A stretch of DNA of 64,000 nt, taken from positions 11,222,001-11,286,000 of the forward strand of contig NC_065873.1 in NCBI RefSeq assembly GCF_933775445.1, written 5' to 3'. This DNA is from Argentina anserina (taxonomy: Eukaryota; Streptophyta; Magnoliopsida; Rosales; Rosaceae). The translations under genes were made by a program, and so were the position numbers. Positions within the stretch are counted from its first letter, which is position 1. Each line of letters starts with the position of its first letter. The notes below the pieces were generated by a model, which searched no databases, was not told the DNA's origin, and saw only the letters and a list, made by a program, of their open reading frames with translations. Below, piece by piece: positions 1 through 13,316 of the stretch.

Positions 1-212
1 CACACACCCCCACCCTTTCTTTTGTCGATTTTTGAGGAACAAGCGCTATTTAGAAGTAATTCATATTTCTCTATTTGGTTCTCAAAATTGAAGAACCGTT
101 TTGCAAAAAGTACCAAAACTCTATCAAGTTCAGATAGAAACAGAAGAAAAGCAAGGATAAAAAAATTGTAAATGATAGAATTGCATCTTAATTATATGGA
201 AACATAAGGTAC

Positions 213-3200
213 CAGATGCCAGCAGCAGTTAATCCTTCAAAGAAAGACAAGTGTCCTCCATGGTTTGTGGTAGCCAGTACAATATTTGTGTTTGCCCTAT
301 TGAAGACAAATAACAAACATGCGATCAATATCCTCAGAATAAAAAGTAATGAATGAAAGACAGAAATCTATGTGGAAGAAACATGCGTGTAGTTAGAGCA
401 ACTTCACCTGCATTCATCCCAAGGAATGGCTTCCCTAGTACAAACTGGATCATCCAAAGCACTGATACAGAGTAACGGCACTGACACATTTCCTACATAA
501 CTAGCACTGCTACAACGCCTGTAGTATGTATCCACAGTCTGACACAACAGCAAACTCGAGTTGACCACACATACTTATAAGAATGGCAAAACTTAAGAAT
601 CTGCTAAGCAAGAAAAAATGATAAATTACTTGCATTAATACCTCAAATTTTCCAACAAGGCGAGTAGCATGATGATCAAAATCACGAATAGAACGGGACT
701 TTTGAATTCCAAGGTAACAGCAAATCAAATATTAGTAAAGGGCTAAAAGGCAGGACCAGAAGAACAAACAGCTTTTATAAAATTCAACCTACCACACGAC
801 CTAAACATTATAATATATACACGACCTAAATACTATAGACCTAAAAGAAAGAAGCAAATGAAAGGAAAGCAAAAGAAGAATGATTAAAATGGCACCATTT
901 TTGACATCGCTCCCCTGAACTCATCGATCAAAACCAAACTGAAAATCAATTCTCTTTCTTATTATTTTGTATGACTAATATTCTGTGTGATGATAATAAA
1001 CATTCTGCCTCATACGCATATGCATCGCAAAGATCAACCTAAAACGCCTCAACCTGTCAACATACATCAGACCCTCACCTAATTCACATCTCTACATACA
1101 GAAAACTTTTTCTATCACTTCTTTCTTTCTTCTTTGAGGAGAAACAAGATTTACTAATGAACAAAAAGCAAAAAAAAAAAAGGAATTACACCTTCCATTA
1201 CCAAATATTCTAACCTATTACAAAATGAAAAGAGAAAAGTAAACGGAAATTAGGTTTTTCCCTAATGACTTTACTTTGTATTTGCTTCTCAAAAGGAAAA
1301 AAAATATGCACACCTGATTGTTAAAAAAAATGTCAAAATTATTCTAATGACTAATATACCAGTATGACACATTATCTGTCTCTTAGGAAGGTGACTGTAT
1401 ATTCACACATACATATATGTCCTTGTATCTTTACGTATACTATATCTGTATCTTATGCATCTACATGAACCAAGGACAAAAGAAATTGGACAGTTCTGAC
1501 AAGATACCAAAGGTGTGGTCAATTTCAGCAATAAATAACCAAAAATATATATATAAATACCGCAACAGAAGGACTAGCCTTAAGGGAAAAACAAAAAACC
1601 AAGGCCAATAACATAATGAACGAATACTACTGCAGCCTTCATTATAGAGTGATTGAGGAGAAAGTAAAGTGTTTGAAATTAACATAAACTTAAGCCCACA
1701 AGGCTGACAAGAACTACTGCAGCCTGACAACTAAAGGTCGCATCGCAAATATGAAAGAGAAGATAGGCCAAGTAGTTGGATAATCTGTAGGATCAGAGTG
1801 AATTCTCTGCTTCTTTATGGACTGCAGTAGACTACTAGTACTTAAGCCAATTTCTTTAATGCCTTTGTTTCGAAGATGGAATGAAGCTGCTATCTAAAGC
1901 CTAAAAGTCTGGGGCTAGGGTATTATTTATCGCTTTTGTTGAGTTATTTAGTTTGTAGCTTCCAAATGTAGTGGATTTCTATGCACTACTTCCTTAATGA
2001 GTTCTGGTCTCCTGCCAAGAAGAATATATAAACTCTGGGAGAGAACAAGACAGAAAGACAGGTAACATTATCCAAAATTCTGACTGGACATAAAATTACT
2101 ATGCTCGATATACGGGTAGTTTTCTGTAGGATTCCTAATAAAAGGATCATTCCAAAATTTTATTCTTGGGTATACAACGTTTCTAGAAATGTCAAATTAT
2201 TTATACTCCTCTAAGAATACTGTCCGGGATTGAAAATCTTAAGCATGTACAAGTGTACAACACCTACCTTTTTTATACCTTCCCAATTAGCGAGGCGAGA
2301 ATAAATAGGCTGGTGTCTGCAATAAGAAATTAAAATATATCTTCAAATGAACATCGTTATAAATACAAAAAAAAAAATCAAAACTTTAAGATATTCAAGA
2401 GATTAGAGATCAGTTTGTAACTTATACAAGCAGGAAACAAAGTAGAAAATTGCAAATCTTTTGGGAGCTATTTTACTTTCCAATTCAAAAGGGGAGCACG
2501 TACATACAATTGTGCATAGCCTTGAAGGCCAATTGCAAGAGCTCTGTCATAAACCTTTTGCAACAGCCTACGGGTTATAAATCTATCACCAATCTGCAGA
2601 GAAAATCAAAATAGGACAAGTTCACAGTTAAAAGGAGATACTGGACATCCACAATCACTGTCAATGAGCATTTGTCAAAGCTCATGGTTTGAAATCCCAA
2701 AAAGCCAACATTATTTTTACAATATCACACAATTCACAGGAACCTAGCCAAAAGCATCTAATATTCATTTATTTATATATTTATTATTCATATATTTATA
2801 TATTTTTTAATTTATTATCTATTTTATGAGAGTTATATGCTAAACTGGAACCTTTATTGCATAGATATTTTTAAACCAAAAAGTGTGAAAATGGATATTG
2901 AGAATCATCTTTAAGGATGTATTAACAGAAAGCCATATCCAGGATAAATCCCCAAAAACAATTTTGAAAGGAAATTCACATAAATTTTGAGAATAATAAA
3001 TTATGCATAGCTAGAGGGATACTTTCAACATCTGGGTACTTTCTCAATGTACATCCGAACTTCATCTACATAAATTAAATAGACAAAAATAAAAAGAAAC
3101 CAGGGAGAGCGAGAGAGCTAACTATGAGGCTCCAAAGAATGTCTATCCACAAGCATGTTTTGAGGTTTCCAATGAAAGGAAGCACTGAGGCATACAGTGA

Positions 3201-4615
3201 TGCCAATACAAGGATAATTCACTTAACACCTCATTGATACGAACTAATTTCACACATTTTCGTGGTATTTTTCCACCAATTAGAAACATTTTCATATAAA
3301 ACAAAAATTGAGACACTAACCAGAAGGTCCCATGGAGAACATATTGCTACAGCCCCAGCAACTGGAACACTGTCTCCATCCTCCCCAAGATATTTTACCT
3401 GGAATGAACCCAAATTAGAGTGCAGTACTAAAATGGAACTTACCCCGACATTTGGTCTAAGAATCGCGAATATTGAAAGAAATGGAAGGACCAGTTGTTG
3501 ATAAGGTCTATTTTAAGGAAAACAAAAATATTAGCAAGCTACAGAGAAGTGTTCCCAAATAATCAAAGAAAAAGGAATCACTAGACAACAAAATATAAGT
3601 GCCAAGAAGGATGCCCGTTCGCTATCCCCATCTCTTTACATATATAAAAAATTCTTAATTTTGCCACTGCTACAAACCGCTGACCGCATTACACCACATC
3701 CCTCAAAATAGTACCCTCTTTCTTTCCTTCAAAACTTTAAGCTTAAGAAAAAATAAAGCAACAATGAAGGAGAATTAGTAGCTTCTATCAATCTTAGAAG
3801 AATAATATGACATGACAGCATAACATACCAAAATGTTGGCTCCAATACTTGTTCCAACAACAAATAAAGGAGAATTGGGGTATTCATGATGTAGATGATG
3901 AATGACAGCTCGCAGATCCTCTGTCCAACCAGCATTATAAAAGCAATCGGACTGAAACATGTAATAATAAAATCAGTGCGATAACTTATTTTACTATTGA
4001 CCTATAAACCTGATGAGAAGTTAATAACTAATATGAAATTGGCATAGTCAGAAAAACTAAACCAGGGATAACTACAACACAACCCAGAAAATATCTTCTG
4101 TAGATATTGGAACACTAAACATAACGTCATGCCAACACAACTGACATACAATATAATCGCCCCAAGAATCTGATCATAATCGTCCATAACTGTCGCTGTA
4201 TTCCATATAATGCTTCTTAAAGAGTAAAAGCTTGAAGTGTAATTGATATGGTACTATGCTAGCAAAAGAAGTTTAGAGGGTAATTTTTAAAAAGCTGCTT
4301 ACAGTAATTGAAACACCGCCTAAGCCTCTGTGGTTAGTAACAACAATGTGCCATCCCTTTTTTGCCGTGTTGAAAGCAAGATGCTTTATATACTGCAGTA
4401 CAGATACCAAACTACATCAGTCACTCATCAAGGATGCAGAGGTAATCTTTACAAGAAAAAATAAACAACTTAGAATAAAAGCTGATAATATCAGGAAGTA
4501 GAATAATGTAGAGTAATCCAGTGTTGCGACAACTAATAATTTACATGAATCACGCAATTACATATCTTATAAATCAAAAAAAAAATCATTAGCCATGGAA
4601 GAGAGAGAGAGAGAG

Positions 4616-4655
<40 letters not shown>

Positions 4656-5723
4656 TGTGTGTGTTTTTAAACATATTGCAAGATCAATATGTACCCCAAA
4701 TTATTGATGCAGTGCTATTTATACACAATATATCGCGCTCAGACCAACATCCATTAATCTACCTGAGATTCCAAGCTTCCTCAATTTTCATTTTGAGGTT
4801 CTAGCAGCATGTCATCATTATTCTAACTACTGAAATCAAGATAAATTGTATACAAAACACTATAAATGACATACAGCTGTTTTTCAATCCAGCAGAATAG
4901 AAAGACACCTGTACAACAAAATTTAATTGCAGAGGCGCCAGAATTAAAGCATTTACTGAGCCAATAAAAGACTCAAAGTAAATATATATGAAGCTTACAG
5001 GAGATTCAGAGTCACTTGTCAATCCAGGAATGGCTAGCACAATCGGGGTTATATCATCTTTCAGAGAAGCAATAGTTGTGTCAATGTTACTTCCAAGAAC
5101 TGGAGCAAGAGAAATGATATACAGTAACCATTATAATAAAGCATTAAATATATGGACACATGTGTGCCTGTGACTGAGGATAGAAGAATGAATAAAATCG
5201 CAAGTATCAAAACTTCAGGCAAGATCCAGATATAAATATACTAAATTTACACACAATCAGCTACAATAATATACCCAATTATTTTCAAAATTATTAAGTT
5301 ACCCAAGTGTAACCAGGCAGGTAAAAAAATTAGGTCGAATGTTCTAACTAACAAAGGAACAGAAACAATACTAAACCACAATAAAGGATCATTGTTCGGA
5401 TATTGAATTAAACCACGAATGTCTAATAGCTAGAGCTTACTAAACCAAATGAAAGACCAGAATCTAATCATTCCAAAAAACAAAGGACCTTCTGGTTCCT
5501 TGCCACTACATCCCCCATAGAACAGCCATGGAGAAGCCACTGAAATTCTTTTTAGCAACCCCAAACAACTCTAGCCTTATTAACAAGGTTGCACAATCCT
5601 CCAAAATTAGCAGCTAATACTTTTGTTGAGATAGTATCTAGCGTCATTAACCAAAAACTACTATCTCATACATACTTGTCGTTTATTTTCCTCATCATTC
5701 AAGTGAATCAAGTCCCAACCCAT

Positions 5724-5761
<38 letters not shown>

Positions 5762-6827
5762 TTGTTCATTTTTTGTCCATTTTTTATTGGAAACATTTCC
5801 AAGGAGAAAAGCAAATGATTATGAAGCAACTAAAAAATAGTGCAAAAGCTTGTGATGTCCAAACTGGGATCTCAATGAGGAATTATCTTTTACAACACAA
5901 TTGCTAGTACTGATAATGTTCTCAATGAGTAGTTATGGCCGGTTAGCCTACGATGACGCTAAATTGTTCATAATGTAGTAGAGAACCGGGGAACATTGAC
6001 ATGGGTCCCATGTTAAGCATGCAAATCCAAGAACCAAAGGACATGTAGTACACACACAAAAATTGAGATTCAAATATTATGAAAATAAACATGAAAAGAA
6101 GAGAAGAGCAAAAGAAGACGAAAAAAAGTACTCCTATATTGCCTCTGTACTTAATTAGCAACATGGGATCAGTGATTACCATCAGAGTTCAATAACCAAT
6201 CCAAGGCGATAGTTCCACCATCAGAGAGATGAAAAAGCTCTCTGAAACAGACATGAAGTAGAACATACATTACTATCTGCAAGACTTGTAACAGCATGAA
6301 TCAAATTCAAGACCAAAACAAACAATGCAACAACCGAATAGCCTCTATACATCAAACAATAACAACACATATACACGACTTGTTTGTAAGTTTTCAGGCA
6401 AATAATCAACATGCAGTCTTTGCAGTTCATATACGGGCAATACTCGACTCTGACATTTCCAGTATCGAATCTAATCCAGAATCGGAAGGACCCACCTTCG
6501 GTAGTTGAAGGCCGGAGCGCGGCCGAAGATACTGAGGAAGACGGTCTGGAAGTGAGGGCCGGATAGCCAGGGCGTGGGCAGGTACCTGGAGTGGAGAATC
6601 CGGCACTTGGAAACGACGTCGTGGTAGATACGGCTGGAGGAGTTGTAGGTCAAGGCGACGGGGCAGCCTCGGAAGCCGGTGAGGAGGTCATGGAGGAAAT
6701 GGAACTCCAGGAAGCAGTACAAGAAGGCCAGGGAGATTGCGAGCGAGGCCAATAGGTAGTGGGAGATGGGAATCAGGCGGAGATCGTTGAGCAGAACGAG
6801 GTAGGGGTCTCCGGTGAAGTCCGCCAT
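213..6827 (-). CDS. EMB8-like alpha/beta hydrolase (YheT-type), 3' partial
   Basis: Putative serine hydrolase related to embryogenesis-associated EMB8 and YheT-type alpha/beta hydrolases; the substrate is unknown. Exons read on the minus strand: 6496-6827, 6180-6241, 4999-5099, 4303-4392, 3829-3951, 3321-3398, 2508-2593, 2268-2316, 642-698, 408-538, 213-296. All join in frame through GT-AG borders. The last exon(s) lie left of the window. Exon 1 starts at the ATG at 6827 and encodes a hydrophobic stretch (about residues 20-45), suggesting a membrane anchor. Exon 3 has the IPGLTSDSESP strand, exon 4 the TNHRGLGG oxyanion region, exon 5 the nucleophile elbow GTSIGAN, exon 10 the acid region SALDDPV, exon 11 the histidine motif NHGGHLSFFEG. 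The catalytic triad is therefore present. Introns hold only simple repeats. A foldback element sits just upstream, and a broken paralogue lies at 19-29 kb. Confidence 0.88.
4596..4651. repeat. (GA)n microsatellite in EMB8-like intron 3
   Basis: A purine-only GA-rich run with a few interruptions, followed by a short GT run. It lies in the intron between exons 3 and 4 of the EMB8-like gene. A short open frame across it is a by-product of the repeat. Confidence 0.85.
5728..5761. repeat. (TA)n microsatellite
   Basis: An alternating TA run in the intron between exons 2 and 3 of the EMB8-like gene. Probably variable in length between individuals. Confidence 0.85.
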
Positions 6828-6897
6828 CCGGGGAGCAAGCAGTGTGTTGGTTGGGCTACACCTATGAGCTTCCTAATTTGTTCAGCATTAATACAAA

Positions 6898-7614
6898 GAA
6901 AAAAGTTTCACATCAGTTCTTTAAAGTTGTATAAGTGTAGTATCCAAACTCGCAATTCGCTATCAACGATGAGTTGATGCCAATTTCCATCACGGCTGCG
7001 TCTTTTAGGTCACGTGTCTCACACGTGACCACATAAAAAAGGTATTTAGCATCTAAACTCTTGTGGTAAGGTCAATGTAGTATACATATTTTGAGTTGTA
7101 ACAATATAGTACCTAAACTCGCAATTCGAGCCCAAGTCGCTCTGATCATGCCCAAATGTGAACGGGGAAGGTGGGGTAAGGGGAGTAGTGGGGATAGAGG
7201 TAGAGAAAAGGGGGAGGGTCGAGGTTGAGGAGGTCATAAGTGGAGGAGGTGAGAGAGACGATGTCATATGACCTCCTCACCTCGACCCTCCCCCTTCCTA
7301 CACCTCTACCCCCATCTCTCCCCTCACCCCACCTTCCCGGTTCACATTTGGGCATGACCATAGTGACCTTGGCTCGAATGGGTATTACGAGTTTGGGTAT
7401 TACATTAGTACAACTTAGAGTATGGGTACTACATTGACCTTACCACAAGAGTTTGGGTACTAAATACTTTTTTTTGTGGTCACATGCAGGACACGTGACC
7501 TAGAAGACAGAGCCATGACAGAAATTGGCCTCAGACCCATCTTTGATATCGAATTGCAAGTTTGTGTACTAAACCTTGTTACAATAATTTAGGACCTCAT
7601 GCGAAACTTTTTTC
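6898..7614. mobile_element. Foldback / Mutator-like non-autonomous element with long inverted arms
   Basis: The two halves are near-complementary. The left arm begins gaaaaaagtttcac and the right arm ends gcgaaacttttttc. Internal blocks match in inverted order, including the G-box segment, a GTAGTAYCCAAACT-like block and a GGGAGGGTCGAGG-like block. The centre is near 7255. Flanks are taatacaaa (6889-6897) and taatataaa (7615-7623), a 9-bp duplication with one change. Nine-base duplications and G/A-rich ends fit Mutator-like elements, so I read this as a MULE-derived foldback of 717 bp with arms of about 350 bp. It has no coding capacity; short frames inside it are arm artefacts. It lies about 70 bp upstream of the EMB8-like start codon, probably in its promoter or 5' UTR. 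Confidence 0.8.
7009..7030. promoter_or_regulatory. Paired G-box palindrome inside the foldback arm
   Basis: ggtcacgtgt and acacgtgacc face each other across 3 bp, giving two CACGTG G-boxes 11 bp apart. The right arm carries a related block near 7478-7501 with one intact CACGTG. G-boxes bind bZIP and bHLH factors and serve as ABRE cores. Whether they act on the EMB8-like gene about 190 bp away is inference. Confidence 0.45.
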
Positions 7615-7623
7615 TAATATAAA

Positions 7624-8389
7624 AGCACGCCACAAATGCTACACTTGTTATGCCCTCGCTCAAATATATAAAGCAAACAACACCTATTACACAAGTAGTG
7701 GTTGAAGGTCGTGAGGGCAAGTCTGTTGCCATTGTTGTAAGCGGAAGGTCCGTCGCCGGCGACGGGTTTGGAAGAAAAAATGTGACTGGAGAGAGGAGCT
7801 GAGAATGGTTTCCATTGGGCTGAGGAGGTCTTGAGGGGTTTGGTCTTTTTTTATATTTGGGCATTTGGAAAGTCATTTGATCAGTTATACATCACATAGT
7901 TCAAATGTGTTGTCTGAATTCTTTTTAAAAATTTATATGTGCCTTTATTCAGTTAGCATATAATGTTAATCTATTGTTCGAGTTAAGTTGAAAACTCTCA
8001 AACATTGTACAATAACCAATCTCTTCAGACATTACTTTTGAGATTATATGTTGTATGCATAAGTTGATCATATCCAAAACATATGTTGTTTGAATAGTGT
8101 CGTCGAAAGAGATCTTTGGCCTAGTGTAAGGATACTTCTACAATTAAAATGCATAAGGATACTTCTACAATTAAAATGCATAACACAAATCCAATTAATG
8201 GGGACAAAGGTGCCCAATGAATAACTTAACAAAGTTCACGGTGCAAGATTTTTATTCCTAAACTTAGCAAAAAAATGCTGATTGCACCTCCTCTATTGAG
8301 TATAACGTTTTTCATCTAATTTTGAGTCACATAACTGACATGTGAGGGATAATATTATCATTTTAATTCCATGTGACTAAATAAAGTTA
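7624..8389. other. Non-coding AT-rich spacer
   Basis: No gene recognised. The stretch holds a two-copy 27-bp repeat and otherwise unassigned AT-rich sequence between the foldback element and LTR-like DNA. Confidence 0.5.
8128..8181. repeat. 27-bp direct tandem repeat, two copies
   Basis: Unit beginning aaggatacttctacaatt, at 8128-8154 and repeated without change at 8155-8181. Confidence 0.85.
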
Positions 8390-10350
8390 CTAAACATGAC
8401 GGGATCTGTCTCAGATATTACCCTAATATTTAGAATGAATCATGCGGGACCACCTCAAGAGAAGTTTTACCGATAAATCAGCATGACTTCCCTTGAAAAT
8501 GAACAACCCAAAATCCATTAAAAAAAAATCACACTACGATATCCAACCATCCTGATTCCTGGAGCCATATATGCTCCCCCAAACAAACAATTTCCAAATG
8601 TTTATTACAAACTCAAGCAAATATTTACAAAATGTAAATAACACCAACCAACTAACACCGCCATTTCAGAATTTCCACAAGCAAAACTAAAAACACAGTA
8701 CAACACGCTATGGACATCAGAGATGTACAAGAGAAATATAATACAAGTAGGTTAAACAGGTAACCTATGATGACTGGTAGCAATGGATGAATACTATGCC
8801 TCAACTCCTATATACACCGAACAAGTCTGCAGTCTGGGCATTTAAAAAGGCCTTGGGAAAAACATTTCAAAATATTAACGTGAGTGGACAAAAATAAACA
8901 AAATTCTCATAATAAAATAATATTTATGCTTTCCTATTTTATTCATAAAACCATTTATGCATGCAAGTTTCAAGAAATAACTTTTGAAACAAATAAATAA
9001 ACCAATAACCAATCCCATTGATTATGCAACAAATCTAGAGAAAGTAGGGGAATGATGGTCACCATATGATGGTAAGCCTCCCAAGCTATAGGTCGGAGCC
9101 TCCCATGCTCTATAGCGTCCCACGCTAAACCTCAACATGTCAACCATAGAGGCGAATCTATCCTAGATGGTCAAGTCGTCCTCTCGGCTCAAGGTATATG
9201 TATATATATCATCTAGCTAGCGATCTCATAACCGGCCCTAGTATGGTGAATAAAATCTGAAACCACATAGAAAATACACTTCCCCCTAATAAATCAAATT
9301 CATGTGCAGTTCCCAACCGTCCGTATAAATTTGTATATCAAATACAAAAATCAAGGAAAGAGATAATATAATCCGACATGTCTCACATGTTGTAAAATAC
9401 TCAAATGAGATCATAAATATTTTCAGAAAATCCCATTATTATTATTCAACAAATTCCAAAATATTGATCATTGCGTTATATAAATCACATTTTCATTTTT
9501 TCAAATCAAGTAAATAGAAATATATTAATCATTATATATATAACGTAATATCCAATTAATTGAAAATAGTCATGCATTCATTATATTTCAAAATAAAAGT
9601 TCATTCACTCTACCGCTAATTTAAACTCTCTTCAAGTTGAGTATCCTCTCGGCCTATACAAAGAAGATACATATAGAAAAATTAATTTTGTAACTCGAAA
9701 TAAATAACTAACAATGTCCTCACTCGTCTAAAACGTTCTTAACTGAAATAAAAAGCTTCCAACTCACCAATAATCTCCACACGATCCCCTAAATATTATA
9801 GAACTAACATATCAAGAGTTGCTTGATTAAAATCAAGAACTCATCTCCTTAAGAAATAAATTTAGGGAATTAAATGTCTAAAAAATTGCTCCAAAAATTA
9901 CAAGAAACTTCCCAAGCAATCCTCACTAAAACACCTCAAAAACAACTCTTGCATGGTGGTAGCCGCCCCACGCGCCGCCGGAAGTGGCGGCCAGCCAAGT
10001 CCAGCCCCCACCAAATATTCTCAAACTTATCTCAAAAATTTCTTCTCATCATGCTTACAACATTGCTAACTACCGTCAAGGCCAAATCGAAGCCTAGAAC
10101 CGAAGGACAATTAAAAATCAAAAATTAATCTCCAAGAACCCTATAATTTCTTCGATTCGATTCTCCTTACATGTTTCGAATTGGCCAATACTGTTTTAAG
10201 GGATTGTTTTGCGTCTCATAAGCTTCAAAACCTAATAAGAATTACCTCAATTGGTTGTCGGAATAGGGAGTTCTCCTCACATTTTCAAAACGGGACAACA
10301 ACAACCACAACAACAACAATAACCAATATTTAAAAATAATAACATAATCT
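8390..10350 (-). mobile_element. LTR-like fragment (family C, minus copy)
   Basis: No ORF of note. The part at 8730-8910 matches the reverse complement of 31450-31640 in several ordered blocks (for example aaacaggtaacct, ctgggcattt, gtgagtggac), so the two are inverted copies of one dispersed repeat. The composition (repeated agcctccca-type motifs near 9080-9130, AT-rich body) is like the long LTRs of Ty3/gypsy elements elsewhere in the window. Both boundaries are guesses. Confidence 0.4.
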
Positions 10351-10777
10351 AGATAATAAGTCCCAACTTCACATCTAGCTTAGCATACTCTAGTTTACAT
10401 TTCAAGAGTCATTTAGTTTTTAGAAGTAATTCCACCTCCAAAACAAATTTGAATCACTACATCATCTTGCATATATCCAACATGAATTTAGGTTCATTTG
10501 TGACATTTGATTTATGACTTGTACATTTTCATATTCTTCTAACATCCATTAGGTTTACTTAGCTAGAGAGTTTTCCAATCCCTTACGTACGATGTCTCTT
10601 ACTTATAATCTCACTACACTATAACTTGGCTCTTATACTTGAGGGTGGACTTTTCGTTTGACATTGCACTTTAACCACTCTTATTGCATATGGCCTAAAC
10701 TCCGTAAAGGCATTGCTACTAGAGGTGAGAAGTCTATCATTGACCCTCCATGGGTTAAAGAACGTGCACATGAAGCT

Positions 10778-10824
<47 letters not shown>

Positions 10825-13105
10825 TCGAAGAGATACTAATAAAGCTGAGACCTCCAAGAATGGAACCACAAGGGATTGAATTTAATGAACCCCGAAGTCA
10901 AAAGGAAATGAGCCTAATTGTAGTCTATCACGAAAACAAAAAAACATACATAAATACATTACTATACAAGATCAAATACAATAAATATAGAAATATAAAT
11001 ATATAAGTATAAGTGATGATGATGGCTCAAAGTAAAAGAACATCTTCCACAAGTCTTAATAACCTAACCTGATCAATATTAACACCATTGTTAGCAACCA
11101 TCGATAAAGAGCAAATGAAGTGACTCAAGATGTTGATAATGGCTCGAGAGTGACTTATGAAAATTATTGTGCACTGGGGGCAGACCTATCCATGCATCCA
11201 CGTGTACGGTGGCAAGCCTTTACATGAAGCTGGGATGTGAAATTAGAATTCAAGTCTCCAGGAAAGTCACAAAGTTAGGTCGTTAAATGATGTTGATGTG
11301 CCTCACCTCATATGATCAGAGCTGAATTGTAAACAGATTCCAAGTCACTTTAACATGCAACTTGGCATGAAGCTGTTATACAAATGTGCATGGTGACTTT
11401 TTGCTATTGCACGTTAGTTTGATTTCTCATCGTGTGTTCAATTTTTAGCTCTGGTTTATGCTAGTTTAGTTGTTGAATATATTGTTTTTATATATTTCAC
11501 TTACTAAATAATGTAAAAATATGAACGTTGTCAAGTCAAGAATTCTATTATAATGGTGAAACATATCATGTTTTAGTGTGCTTAGAGCATCTTTAGCAGA
11601 CTATTTACTAAGTTGGGATGTTAAACTCTAAGCCATTTTACATAAGGACCCTGATCTATTGAAGAGTCCACTGGTAATGGTGGGTAAGAACGTGCCGCCT
11701 GAAAGCACAAGAAATGCAATATGGACTTGCAGAACGAATCAGAATGGTGCACCATGCCATCAAAATAGAGCACAAAATTATAAGATCAGCTCCAATTACA
11801 ATCCAGCTATGATCAACCATTCACCAGTTTCACAAAAAAAAAAATCCATCTATCACACACAACATTACTTCATTTAGCATTTAAATGTAATGGAAATAAA
11901 TTAATACCTTCTTTACATGTATATGTTGGCTACAGTGTAATACTGTTAAAAATTCATCCACAGCCCTTACCCACCTGCATGAAAAGAAAATAGACTCCCA
12001 GAAGTCAGATCTCAGAAGGAAAGTTGTCGTGCAGTTTCCTCTATAAGACTATAACACTGATTCCAACTTCATAAAAATGACAATATATAATTATCTCAAT
12101 GCAACATGTAAAATGGGAATGAACTACATATGGAATACTCATGTGTCTAAACACTTGATAAATAACTTGTACATAACCGTTACAATTGGAATTGAAAAAT
12201 TTGTGATTCGCATCTCTAAAAAAGAAGTCTGGTAGCATAACTAAAGATTAGTTTGACAATAAGGAAACAGTGAAATACATAAATTCTATTCACAAGTGTG
12301 TAAATTGCTCTTTGAACTCCAACCACAACTTTGCTCTCAGAACTGAAAAGAGAGAAACAACTTTGAATCTCAACTAGTCCTTAAAGGAGTGTTTAGGTAA
12401 GGGACTTGAGTACCAAGGAATCTGAAGGTGAAGGGACCATAAGGTAATAGGATTTAAATGTTTTTTGCCGGATGGGCAACAATTTGGCACCATTATCAAG
12501 ATAAACAGGATACATATATGTCACGTCATGAGATAATGTGCATATTGGATTCAGCGGAGTACGACATTTCACGATAAACCATATATTAAGAACTGTTCAA
12601 AGGTTTTTTTATTTTCTTAATATGAAACCAAACTTGTAATTCTCGTAGTTTCGGTTCTGGAAAATGAAATTACATTTTGTAAAACAATACTGAAAACCCT
12701 ATCATATACCAAATAAAAACAGAGGAAAGCTAGGATTGGAATGATAGAACGCAGCCTAATTAGAATGATAAAAACATGGATTAAATACTTGTGACATCAT
12801 ATACTTTAGGTGTAAAAATAGTTTTGTCCTTCTATTTTCAAATTTAATCTGTATATCCTTTAACTTTTATTTTTAACAGTTTTGTCCATTCCGTTAGTTG
12901 ACCGTTAAAAAATTCCGTTAAACCGTTAAAATGTCTGGAATACCCCCAATTCAAATAAGATTTTTTTTCTTTATTTTCTTATGCCTTTTTTATTTTCTCT
13001 TTTGGTATTTCTTTTTGTTTTTCTTGTTTTTAAATTTAATTCATCATATCTGTTATCAAATATATATAATTGTAATCAACACAAATCATCAAATTAATTG
13101 TAAAC
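10351..13105. other. Unassigned AT-rich intergenic DNA
   Basis: No gene or RNA gene recognised. It holds a TA microsatellite, scattered frames of up to about 70 codons without recognisable domains, and pyrimidine-rich sequence just before the copia LTR at 13106. Confidence 0.5.
10781..10822. repeat. (TA)n microsatellite
   Basis: About 21 uninterrupted TA dinucleotides. Confidence 0.9.
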
Positions 13106-13316
13106 TGTTGTAGAGAAAATAGAATGATCTACTCATCTCATTGATAATCCCCTTTATATAGGGGTCAAGATTACAATAGAAATAAATGGTAATTACAATG
13201 GTAATTAAGGCTATATAATGGTGATTGATCCGTTACATCCGTTGACCATAAATGTCATTAACTTATTCCTTTATTTGCATTAACGAAGACACACTAATGG
13301 TGTTTTTCCTTCAACA
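13106..13316 (-). repeat. Copia 3' LTR (211 bp)
   Basis: On the plus strand it runs from tgttgtagag to ccttcaaca, so the ends are TG...CA on both strands. It contains a TATATA box (near 13155) and abuts ctccccctt, the complement of a polypurine tract. Confidence 0.7.

Noticed and set aside
4595..4804. ORF rich in Glu-Arg repeats
   Set aside because: It is a translation of the GA microsatellite within an intron.
7046..7437. Proline/glycine-rich short ORFs on both strands
   Set aside because: They lie in the complementary arms of the foldback element and mirror one another.
12931..13113. Phe/Leu-rich ORF suggesting a small membrane protein
   Set aside because: It is the translation of a poly-pyrimidine stretch in AT-rich intergenic DNA.
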